From contig HF990530.1 in assembly GCA_000432135.1 (NCBI GenBank), forward strand, positions 1 through 16,353: a stretch of 16,353 bases of DNA. Reading direction: 5' to 3'. A program made the position numbers and the translations under genes. The notes beneath the pieces were generated by a model. It had not been told where the DNA came from. It worked only from the letters and a program-made list of their open reading frames with translations, and did no database searches. Below, one piece after another: positions 6,182 to 12,397 of the stretch. Origin of the DNA: Firmicutes bacterium CAG:124 (GTDB taxonomy: Bacteria > Bacillota > Clostridia > Oscillospirales > Oscillospiraceae). How positions within the stretch are numbered: the stretch's first letter is position 1; each line of letters starts with the position of its first letter.

Positions 6182-8068
6182 ATGCCGGAATTTTTACCGA
6201 TTTCCCGCGCCGATATGCAGCGGCGCGGCTGGGAGCAGTGCGATTTTGTCTACATCATCGGCGACGGCTATGTCGATCACCCGTCGTTCGGCCACGCGAT
6301 CATCTCGCGCGTGCTCGAGGACGCGGGCTATAAGGTCGGCATCATCTCGCAGCCCGACTGGAAAAATCCCGCTTCGATCAACGCCCTCGGCGAACCGCGC
6401 CTGGGCTTTCTCGTCATGGGCGGCAATATGGACTCGATGGTCAACCACTATACCGTCTCCAAGGCCCACCGGAAAACCGACGCCTATACCCCCGGCGGCG
6501 TGATGGGCAAGCGGCCCGATTACGCCGTGACGGTCTACTGCAACCTCATCCGCCGCACCTACCGCCGCAAGCCCATTATCATCGGCGGCATCGAGGCAAG
6601 TCTTCGAAGGCTTGCGCATTACGATTACTGGTCCGACAGGCTCAAGCGGTCGATTTTACTCGATTCGCAGGCCGATCTTCTGATCTACGGCATGGGAGAG
6701 CGCGCCGTCGTCGAGATCGCGAACGCGCTCAACGACGGCATGGACGCGCAGGACATCACGTATATCGACGGCACGGTCTATAAGACCCGTGAGCCGGATA
6801 CATCCGTCCCGTCCATCACGCTCCCGGCCTTCCCGGATATGCAGAAAAATCCGCGCGTCTACGCCGAGAGCTTTTCCATCCAGTACCGCAACACCGACCC
6901 CTTCTGCGCCAAGCGGCTCATCGAGCCGTATGGCGACCATGAATTTATCATCCAGAACCCGCCGCAGAAGCCGCTTTCGCAGAAGGAGATGGATCATGTC
7001 TACGATCTTCCGTACTGCCGCACGTTCCATCCGTCGTACAAAAAGCTTGGCGGCATTCCGGCCATCGCGGAGATCGAATTCAGCCTGACCTCCTGCCGGG
7101 GCTGCTTCGGCGCGTGCAGCTTCTGTGCGCTGACGTTCCATCAGGGGCGGATCATCCAGACCCGCTCGCAGGAGTCGATCCTCCGGGAAGCCGAGGGCAT
7201 GACGCATACACCGCGCTTCAAGGGCTACATCCATGACGTCGGCGGCCCGACAGCGAACTTCCGCCAGCCCGCCTGCAAAAAGCAGCTGCAGCGCGGCGCG
7301 TGCCCGACAAGACAGTGCCTGTTCCCTGCCCCCTGCAAAAACCTGATCGCCGACCATACGGATTACCTGTCCCTGCTGCGGAAGCTCCGCAAGCTGCCGG
7401 GCGTCAAGAAGGTCTTCATCCGCAGCGGCATCCGGTTCGACTATCTGCTGGCCGACCCGAGCGATACGTTCTTCAAGGAGCTGGTGCGCTATCACATCTC
7501 CGGCCAGCTGAAGGTCGCGCCGGAGCACGTGTCCGATCAGGTCCTGCGCGTGATGGGCAAGCCCCCGCATGCCGTGTACCAGCAGTTTGTGGAGAAATAC
7601 AAAAAGATCAACGAGCAGGATGGCATGAAGCAGTACGTCGTACCCTATCTCATGTCGTCCCACCCCGGCTGCACGATGCAGGAGGCCGTAAAGCTGGCCG
7701 AATACCTGCGCGATACCAACCACGAGCCGGAGCAGGTGCAGGATTTCTATCCCACGCCCTCGACGCTCTCCACCGTCATGTACTATACCGGCCTTGACCC
7801 CCGGACGATGGAGCCGGTCTATGTGCCCAAAAATCCGCACGAAAAGGCGATGCAGCGCGCGCTGATGCAGTACAGAAGACCGCAGAATTATTTTCTCGTG
7901 CGCGAGGCGCTGCAAAAGGCAGGCCGGACGGATCTCATCGGCTTTACACCGAAATGCCTCATTCGCCCCTACCCGCCGAAGGAGAAAAAAGCCGGTGCGC
8001 CCGACCAGCCGCCGGAGCGGAAATCCGCCCCCGCAAAACCGGCCAAAAAACGCCCGCCCCGCCGGTAG
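6182..8068 (+). CDS. YgiQ family radical SAM protein
   Basis: A 628-aa protein beginning MPEFLPISRADMQRRGW, matching the conserved YgiQ start, with an N-terminal domain (about residues 1-280) carrying GDGYVDHPSFGHAII and GGIEASLRRLAHYDYWSD. The radical SAM core follows, with the 4Fe-4S ligands C308, C312 and C315 in CRGCFGACSFC, then a C-terminal domain and a basic, proline-rich tail (about residues 600-628). The family cleaves S-adenosylmethionine reductively, but the YgiQ reaction is not established to my knowledge. The start could also be GTG 6173, which overlaps the HAD stop. ATG 6182 is preferred because the conserved N-terminus begins there, though neither has a strong ribosome binding site, suggesting translational coupling. 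Family length is 600-750 aa. Confidence 0.92.
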   Translation: MPEFLPISRADMQRRGWEQCDFVYIIGDGYVDHPSFGHAIISRVLEDAGYKVGIISQPDWKNPASINALGEPRLGFLVMGGNMDSMVNHYTVSKAHRKTDAYTPGGVMGKRPDYAVTVYCNLIRRTYRRKPIIIGGIEASLRRLAHYDYWSDRLKRSILLDSQADLLIYGMGERAVVEIANALNDGMDAQDITYIDGTVYKTREPDTSVPSITLPAFPDMQKNPRVYAESFSIQYRNTDPFCAKRLIEPYGDHEFIIQNPPQKPLSQKEMDHVYDLPYCRTFHPSYKKLGGIPAIAEIEFSLTSCRGCFGACSFCALTFHQGRIIQTRSQESILREAEGMTHTPRFKGYIHDVGGPTANFRQPACKKQLQRGACPTRQCLFPAPCKNLIADHTDYLSLLRKLRKLPGVKKVFIRSGIRFDYLLADPSDTFFKELVRYHISGQLKVAPEHVSDQVLRVMGKPPHAVYQQFVEKYKKINEQDGMKQYVVPYLMSSHPGCTMQEAVKLAEYLRDTNHEPEQVQDFYPTPSTLSTVMYYTGLDPRTMEPVYVPKNPHEKAMQRALMQYRRPQNYFLVREALQKAGRTDLIGFTPKCLIRPYPPKEKKAGAPDQPPERKSAPAKPAKKRPPRR

Positions 8069-8085
8069 TCTATTGCACGGTTTCC

Positions 8086-8120
8086 CCTCATATAGTCTTC
8101 CATACGAAGAAAAGATGAGG
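8086..8120 (+). promoter_or_regulatory. Hairpin covering the RBS of the SSB-like gene
   Basis: CCTCAT (8086-8091) pairs with ATGAGG (8115-8120), and TCTTC (8096-8100) pairs with GAAGA (8106-8110) inside it. The two stems are separated by a symmetric 4/4 internal loop (ATAG/AAAG) and capped by CATAC. The 3' strand contains the GAGG of the ribosome binding site at 8117-8123 for ATG 8128. The fold would block ribosome entry. No regulator is known. Confidence 0.5.
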
Positions 8121-8127
8121 TGGAACT

Positions 8128-8805
8128 ATGGAAAACACAGCCAATCACATTACCCTGACCGGGACGCTGGCGTCCCTGCCGGAATATTCACACCAGAACC
8201 ACGAGCGGAGATTTTTCCGCTTTCTGCTCGCCGTGGAGCGGCTTTCGGGCACGGAGGATCTGCTGCCGGTTCTGGCCGCGGAGGACGTGTTGGAGCAGGC
8301 GGAGCTGTTCGAAGGCGAACGCTTCACCATCGAGGGCCAGATCCGCTCGTTCAACAACCGCGAGCCGACCGGCCGCCGTCTGATCCTGTGCGTCTACGCG
8401 CTTTCCATGACGACGACGGACGCGCCTATGCAGAACGAGGCCGTCCTGACCGGCACGGTCTGCAAGCCGCCCGTCTACCGGCAGACGCCGCTCGGACGGC
8501 AGATCACCGATCTGTGTCTGGCCGTGCCGCGCCTGTACCGCAGGACGGATTATATCCCCTGCATTTTGTGGGGCCGGACGGCGCTGGCCGCCGCCGAATA
8601 CCCGACCGGCACGGAGCTGACGCTCACGGGCAGGCTCCAGAGCCGGACGTATCTCAAGAACCTCGGCGAGACGAGCGAGACGCGCACCGCGTATGAATTC
8701 TCCGTCAGCGCCTGTGAGCGCGTCCCGGAATTTGCAATTTTTTTGAGAAAATCCCCCGTCCTGTGCAACCACCGGCCAGAAAATCCGTCTTTTAAGTACA
8801 GATGA
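8128..8805 (+). CDS. SSB-like protein with two tandem OB folds
   Basis: A 225-aa soluble protein built from two related halves. Residues 6-95 (ITLTGTLASLPEY to GERFTIEGQIRSFNNRE) and residues 101-205 (NEAVLTGTVCKPPVY to GTELTLTGRLQSRTY) each follow the SSB-type OB-fold pattern. The second copy keeps the family's DYIPCILWG stretch at 141-149. Normal bacterial SSB is one OB fold plus an acidic tail ending in a DDDIPF-like motif. Here the acidic tail is absent and the end is a basic KSPVLCNHRPENPSFKYR. It is therefore probably a secondary single-stranded nucleic acid-binding protein rather than the replicative SSB. The ribosome binding site is GAGGTGG at 8117-8123. It is 99 nt upstream of the DUF4349 gene and on the same strand. 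Confidence 0.72.
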   Translation: MENTANHITLTGTLASLPEYSHQNHERRFFRFLLAVERLSGTEDLLPVLAAEDVLEQAELFEGERFTIEGQIRSFNNREPTGRRLILCVYALSMTTTDAPMQNEAVLTGTVCKPPVYRQTPLGRQITDLCLAVPRLYRRTDYIPCILWGRTALAAAEYPTGTELTLTGRLQSRTYLKNLGETSETRTAYEFSVSACERVPEFAIFLRKSPVLCNHRPENPSFKYR

Positions 8806-8867
8806 TTCAATCGACAAGAGGTATCGGCAAAAGCTCCGCTGATAACCGCGGTCGATTGGATCAGCGG
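8803..8867 (+). repeat. Overlapping inverted repeats between SSB-like and DUF4349 genes
   Basis: Two inverted repeats share sequence. Arms 8803-8815 (TGATTCAATCGAC) and 8851-8863 (GTCGATTGGATCA) pair over 13 bp with one G-U. Arms 8836-8843 (CCGCTGAT) and 8860-8867 (ATCAGCGG) pair perfectly over 8 bp. Because 8860-8863 belongs to both, the two hairpins exclude each other. The first starts at the upstream gene's stop codon. Neither is followed by a T-run, so this is not an ordinary terminator. Confidence 0.6.
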
Positions 8868-8904
8868 TTACGCAAGCAGAACACAAAAGAAAGGGGTACC
8901 AATC

Positions 8905-9933
8905 ATGAAAAAAAGATCGCTTCTTGCCAGCCTTCTCGCCGCACTGCTGGTTCTGGTCGTGTTTACCGGCTGCGCGGCAAGCTCCAAAATGGCGGCAGCG
9001 GACACTGCGTCCGTGCCCAACGGCTATTACGATTCCAAGCAGGAGGCAGCCGCCGCCGAGACGCCCATGGAGGCGCCCGCCGAGCCGGAGGAGGAATTCG
9101 CCTACGACACCGTTGCCACGACCGAAGCGGGCAGCGGAGCCGCCGAAACGCCGGAGCCGGACGATTCCGTTGCCGACTACACCGCCAAGATCATCTACAC
9201 CGCGTCCGTCTCCATCGAGACGACCGAGTTTGACAAGGCGGTCGCCGCGCTGGAATCGCAGGTGCAGAAGATCGGCGGCTTCGTAGAAAGCTCGAACGTG
9301 ACAGGCGACACGCAGTACAATTCCGACGGCACGACCTCCATCGTCAACCGCTGGGCGTATTATACCGTCCGCATCCCGTGCGAGCAGTTTGAAGCCTTTC
9401 TGCACGAGACAGAGGGCTTCGGCAACGTAATCTCCACCAGCCGCGACGCGCAGAACGTCACGTCGGCCTATACCGATTACGAAGCGCGCCTGTCCAGCCT
9501 CAACACGCAGGAGGAGCGGCTACTCGATATGCTCTCGAAGAGCGAGGACGTGGAGACGCTCATCGCGCTTGAGCAGCGGCTGTCCGACGTGCGCTATGAG
9601 ATCGAGTCCATTGAGCGCAGCCTGCGCAACTATGATATGCAGATCAGGTATTCGACCGTGGATCTCGATCTGCGCGAGGTCGAGGTCTACACGCCGACCG
9701 TTCCGGTCCGGCGCACCTTCGGCCAGAAGCTGTCTGATTCCCTGTCCGACGGCTGGACGGGCTTTGCCCGCGGCATGCAGAACGTCATTCTGGGTCTGGC
9801 CTCCGCGCTGCCCGCGCTGGTTCTGCTGGCTGTGATCGTCATTGCCGCGATCATGCTGGTCAAAAAGGCCCGCAGGAAGCGCAAAGAAAAGTTCGCCGCC
9901 CAGCAGGAGCCCCCGCAGGACCCGAAGCCGTGA
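8905..9933 (+). CDS. DUF4349 domain-containing lipoprotein
   Basis: A 342-aa exported protein. Residues 1-22 are a lipoprotein signal peptide ending in a VFTGC lipobox, with C23 as the lipidated cysteine. A low-complexity Ala/Glu/Pro linker covers about 24-90. The DUF4349 domain follows (about 92-275), with YTASVSIETTEFDKAVAALE, VESSNVTGD and a helical coiled-coil hairpin at about 193-243. A transmembrane helix lies at about 301-319, then a basic cytoplasmic tail rich in K and R. So the domain sits outside the membrane, held by lipid and helix. Function is unknown. The ribosome binding site GAAAGGGG precedes ATG 8905 by about 9 nt. A terminator lies 27 nt after the stop. Confidence 0.88.
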   Translation: MKKRSLLASLLAALLVLVVFTGCAASSKMAAADTASVPNGYYDSKQEAAAAETPMEAPAEPEEEFAYDTVATTEAGSGAAETPEPDDSVADYTAKIIYTASVSIETTEFDKAVAALESQVQKIGGFVESSNVTGDTQYNSDGTTSIVNRWAYYTVRIPCEQFEAFLHETEGFGNVISTSRDAQNVTSAYTDYEARLSSLNTQEERLLDMLSKSEDVETLIALEQRLSDVRYEIESIERSLRNYDMQIRYSTVDLDLREVEVYTPTVPVRRTFGQKLSDSLSDGWTGFARGMQNVILGLASALPALVLLAVIVIAAIMLVKKARRKRKEKFAAQQEPPQDPKP

Positions 9934-9960
9934 TCCGGCTATTAAGAACCCGCTAAGATA

Positions 9961-9991
9961 CGCCCGGCCCACTTGACGGCCGGGCGCTTTT
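9961..9991 (+). terminator. Terminator after the DUF4349 gene
   Basis: CGCCCGGCC (9961-9969) and GGCCGGGCG (9978-9986) form a perfect 9-bp GC stem with an 8-nt loop, followed by CTTTT. It ends the DUF4349 transcript. The loop carries TTGAC, part of the next gene's probable -35 element. Confidence 0.85.
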
Positions 9992-10001
9992 CTGCTTCAA
10001 T
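9973..10001 (+). promoter_or_regulatory. Candidate promoter of the riboswitch-decarboxylase transcript
   Basis: TTGACG (9973-9978, 5/6 match) and TTCAAT (9996-10001, 4/6 match) are 17 bp apart, placing the start near 10008, immediately before the riboswitch P1 strand. The -10 is weak. The -35 falls in the loop and first stem base of the upstream terminator. Confidence 0.5.
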
Positions 10002-10007
10002 AGACTC

Positions 10008-10097
10008 GATAAAAGGGAGTAGCAGGCGGTTTCCTCCGCGTCGGCTGCGTCAGTACGGCAAAAATGCCCGCAGTCGACTGAAATTGTGAGACTTTTA
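10008..10097 (+). ncRNA. yybP-ykoY-like metal riboswitch aptamer (candidate)
   Basis: The segment begins AAAAGGGAGTAGC (10011-10023), close to the AAAGGGGAGUAGC that opens the manganese-sensing yybP-ykoY class. Stems: P1 is TAAAAG 10010-10015 with CTTTTA 10092-10097. P2 is GCAG 10022-10025 with CTGC 10045-10048, plus GCGG 10026-10029 with CCGC 10036-10039. P3 is CAGT 10051-10054 with ACTG 10077-10080, capped by GGCA/TGCC at 10057-10060 and 10065-10068. The CGTCA after P2, the asymmetric internal loop in P3 and GAGAC before the P1 3' strand fit the class as I remember it. The P1 3' strand is also the terminator's left arm, giving a switch. A sodium riboswitch (DUF1646 motif) is an alternative, given the Na+ transport gene downstream. 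No covariance search was run. Confidence 0.55.
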
Positions 10098-10138
10098 CCG
10101 AAGCATCGCGTATGCTTGGGTAAAGGTCTTTTCTTTTT
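10089..10138 (+). terminator. Attenuator terminator upstream of the decarboxylase beta gene
   Basis: Arms 10089-10106 and 10112-10129 pair over 18 positions (16 Watson-Crick, one G-U, one G-G mismatch) around a CGCGT loop and run into TTTTCTTTTT. It ends 28 nt before the GTG start, so it lies inside the leader and must be bypassed for expression. Its left arm includes the P1 strand of the putative riboswitch (10092-10097), so terminator and aptamer cannot form together. Confidence 0.85.
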
Positions 10139-10166
10139 ATCAAAAAACAAAACAGGAGGACTTTTT

Positions 10167-11294
10167 GTGGCGCAGTTATTTTCAAACATCAGCAATCTCA
10201 ACTGGCAGCAGGCGGTCATGTGGCTGATCGGCGGGATTCTCATCTATCTGGCGGTCAAACGGGATATGGAGCCCGCGCTGCTGCTGCCGATGGGCTTCGG
10301 CGCGATTTTGGTCAATCTGCCGCTGTCCGGCGCGGTCACGCAGGCCATCGACGGCGTGGAGGAGATCGGCGTTCTGAACGTGCTGTTCGACGCGGGCATC
10401 GCGAACGAGCTGTTCCCGCTGCTGCTGTTCGTTGGCATCGGGGCCATGATCGATTTTGAGCCGCTGCTGAACGACCCGAAGCTCATGTTCTTCGGTGCGG
10501 CAGCGCAGTTTGGCATTTTCTTCACCTTCAGCCTTGCGGCCCTTCTGGGCTTCCCCATCAAGGACGCGGCGGCCATCGGCATCATCGGCGCGGCGGACGG
10601 CCCGACGGCGATCTTTATGGCGAATTTCCTGAAATCCAACTATCTGGGCGCGATCATGGTCGCGGCGTATTCGTACATGGCGCTCGTGCCGATCGTGCAG
10701 CCGCCGGTCATCCGCGCGCTGACCACAAAGCACGAACGGATGATCCGTATGCCGTACCACCAGCACACCGTCAGCAAGCGCACGAAGATCCTGTTCCCGA
10801 TCATTATCACCGCCGTCTGCGGCATCGTCTCGCCGCGAAGCGTGGCGCTGGTGGGCTTTTTGATGTTCGGCAACCTCATCCGGGTGTGCGGCGTGCTGGA
10901 CTCTCTTTCCGAGACAGCGCAGAAGACGCTCTCGAATCTCATCACGCTCTTTCTGGGCCTCACCATCGCCGTGCGGATGCAGGCAGCGTATTTTCTGACG
11001 AAGCAGACGCTTCTCATCATGGCGCTGGGCCTTGTGGCGTTTATGTTCGACACAGCGGGCGGCGTGCTGGTTGCGAAGCTGATCAATCTGTTCCTGCCGA
11101 AGGACAAAAAGCTCAATCCCATGATCGGCGCCTGCGGCATCTCGGCGTTCCCGATGTCGGCGCGCGTGGTCTATAAAATGGCAATCAAGGAAGACCCGCA
11201 GAATTATCTGCTCATGCAGTGCGTGGGCGTCAACGTATCCGGGCAGGTCGCGTCCGTCATTGCGGGCGGTCTGCTGCTGAATCTTCTGGTGTGA
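10167..11294 (+). CDS. Na+-translocating decarboxylase beta subunit-like membrane protein (OadB/GcdB/MmdB family)
   Basis: A 375-aa polytopic membrane protein of PF03977, the subunit that couples decarboxylation of a carboxybiotin to Na+ export. The GTG start (10167) is fixed by AGGAGGA at 10154-10160 and gives VAQLFSNISNLNW. Family landmarks are GAADGPTAIF (residues 141-150, with D144 at the position of the conserved membrane Asp), the long helix FMFDTAGGVLVAKLINLF, NPMIGACGISAFPMSARVV from N317, and the closing LLMQCVGVNVSGQVASVIAGG. Length is usual for GcdB/MmdB. No carboxyltransferase alpha subunit, biotin carrier or gamma subunit of normal size is in the window, so either the partners are elsewhere or this works as a stand-alone Na+ transporter. 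Expression is likely set by the metal riboswitch and attenuator upstream. Confidence 0.9.
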   Translation: MAQLFSNISNLNWQQAVMWLIGGILIYLAVKRDMEPALLLPMGFGAILVNLPLSGAVTQAIDGVEEIGVLNVLFDAGIANELFPLLLFVGIGAMIDFEPLLNDPKLMFFGAAAQFGIFFTFSLAALLGFPIKDAAAIGIIGAADGPTAIFMANFLKSNYLGAIMVAAYSYMALVPIVQPPVIRALTTKHERMIRMPYHQHTVSKRTKILFPIIITAVCGIVSPRSVALVGFLMFGNLIRVCGVLDSLSETAQKTLSNLITLFLGLTIAVRMQAAYFLTKQTLLIMALGLVAFMFDTAGGVLVAKLINLFLPKDKKLNPMIGACGISAFPMSARVVYKMAIKEDPQNYLLMQCVGVNVSGQVASVIAGGLLLNLLV

Positions 11295-11304
11295 GGGAAA
11301 CAAT

Positions 11305-11436
11305 ATGAATTTTGAAGCATTCTTACAGACGCTGCCCATCATGGGCAAAGGCATGGCCGGCATTTTTCTGGTCACGGGTGTGATCGTGCTTTGCATCCTC
11401 ATTTTAGGCAAAACGGGCAACAAACCAGAAAAATAA
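11305..11436 (+). CDS. 43-aa single-helix membrane protein (OadG-like miniature subunit?)
   Basis: A short open frame starting at ATG 11305 with GAGGG at 11293-11297, ten bases after the decarboxylase beta stop. It encodes 43 aa: an amphipathic start (MNFEAFLQTLPIMGKGM), one strong hydrophobic segment at about residues 18-35 (AGIFLVTGVIVLCILILG) and a polar tail (KTGNKPEK). Position and topology recall the gamma subunit (OadG), which has one helix and anchors the pump, but the Pro/Ala-rich linker and metal-binding tail of OadG are missing. Coding is supported by the ribosome binding site, the tight spacing and clean topology. Homology is not proven. It is too short for most gene callers. Confidence 0.7.
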   Translation: MNFEAFLQTLPIMGKGMAGIFLVTGVIVLCILILGKTGNKPEK

Positions 11437-11448
11437 AACAGAACGCTC

Positions 11449-11477
11449 TTGAATCAACATACAAATGCAGGTATAAT
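11449..11477 (+). promoter_or_regulatory. Promoter of the SDR-PHP-rhamnulokinase operon
   Basis: TTGAAT (11449-11454) and TATAAT (11472-11477) are 17 bp apart, a near-consensus vegetative promoter. It starts 12 nt after the 43-aa gene. Transcription would begin near 11484, about 25 nt before the SDR start. Confidence 0.75.
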
Positions 11478-11508
11478 AGAGGTACACTTCAAGAAAGAGG
11501 GTACTTTT

Positions 11509-12387
11509 ATGTCTGTTGATATGACCAAATGGTGCGAGATTGCAAAGGCCAACATGGGCAAGCGCCCGGCGGGCGAGGGCCGTCTCGGCGGCAAGATCTG
11601 CATCGTGACCGGCGCGGCCCAGGGCTTCGGCAAGGGCATTGCGGAGGAGCTGTACAAGGAAGGCGCGACCATCGTTATCGCCGATATGAATGAGCCGCTG
11701 GCAAAGCAGGTCGCAGAGGAAATGGGCGAGCGCGCCGTCTCCATTGCGGTCAACGTCTCCGACGAGGAATCCGTTGCGAACATGGTCGCACAGACGGTTG
11801 AAAAGTTCGGCGGGCTTGACCTGATGCTCTCGAACGCAGGCGTCGTCCGCTCCGGCCCCATCGCGCACGTGGAGAAGAAGGATTTCGACTTCGTCACCAG
11901 CGTCAACTATACCGGCTTCTTCCTCTGCGCGAAATATGCTGCCATCATCATGGAGGCTGAACACGAGGCGGATCCCGAAGCCATGTTCGATATCGTCACG
12001 CTGAACTCGAAGTCCGGTCTGGAAGGCTCCAACAAGAATTTCGCCTACGCGGGTTCCAAATTCGGCGGCATCGGCCTGACGCAGTCGTTCGCGCTTGAGC
12101 TGTGCGCGTACAACATCAAGGTCAACGCCGTCTGCCCCGGCAACTTCCTCGACGGCCCGCTGTGGTCCGACCCGGTGCGCGGTCTGTTCGTGCAGTATCT
12201 GGAGGCTGGCAAGGTTCCCGGCGCAAAGACCGTCGCGGACGTGCGCCGTTATTACGAGGCCAAGGTTCCGATGAACCGCGGCTGCCTGCCTGTCGATGTG
12301 GCGCGCGCCGTCATGTACTGCGTCGAGCAGAAGTATGAAACCGGTCAGGCCATCCCCGTCACCGGCGGTCAGGTCATGCTGAACTGA
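11509..12387 (+). CDS. SDR family NAD-dependent oxidoreductase (sorbitol-6-phosphate dehydrogenase-like)
   Basis: A 292-aa classical short-chain dehydrogenase. The cofactor motif TGAAQGFG is at 34-41, D59 ends the second strand (suggesting NAD(H) rather than NADP(H)), NAG is at 109-111, and the catalytic set is N133, S167, Y180 and K184 (YAGSK). The C-terminus GQAIPVTGGQVMLN resembles SrlD-type sugar-phosphate dehydrogenases (GQSINVTGGQVM). It has about 25 extra N-terminal residues and an acidic insert near 150-160 compared with the 250-260 aa typical. It probably oxidises or reduces a polyol, ketose or its phosphate. The start ATG 11509 follows AAAGAGGG at 11494-11501. The PHP gene starts 10 nt after the stop, with the ribosome binding site overlapping the stop codon, so the two are one unit. 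Confidence 0.85.
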   Translation: MSVDMTKWCEIAKANMGKRPAGEGRLGGKICIVTGAAQGFGKGIAEELYKEGATIVIADMNEPLAKQVAEEMGERAVSIAVNVSDEESVANMVAQTVEKFGGLDLMLSNAGVVRSGPIAHVEKKDFDFVTSVNYTGFFLCAKYAAIIMEAEHEADPEAMFDIVTLNSKSGLEGSNKNFAYAGSKFGGIGLTQSFALELCAYNIKVNAVCPGNFLDGPLWSDPVRGLFVQYLEAGKVPGAKTVADVRRYYEAKVPMNRGCLPVDVARAVMYCVEQKYETGQAIPVTGGQVMLN

Positions 12388-12397
12388 GGGCTGTGCG

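Noticed and set aside
6656..7915. 419-aa open frame on the minus strand opposite the YgiQ gene
   Set aside because: Composition is typical of an antisense shadow, there is no family signature, and the opposite strand carries a clear radical SAM protein.
8073..8096. Possible promoter TTGCAC / TATAGT before the SSB-like gene
   Set aside because: The spacer is only 12 bp, too short for a vegetative promoter.
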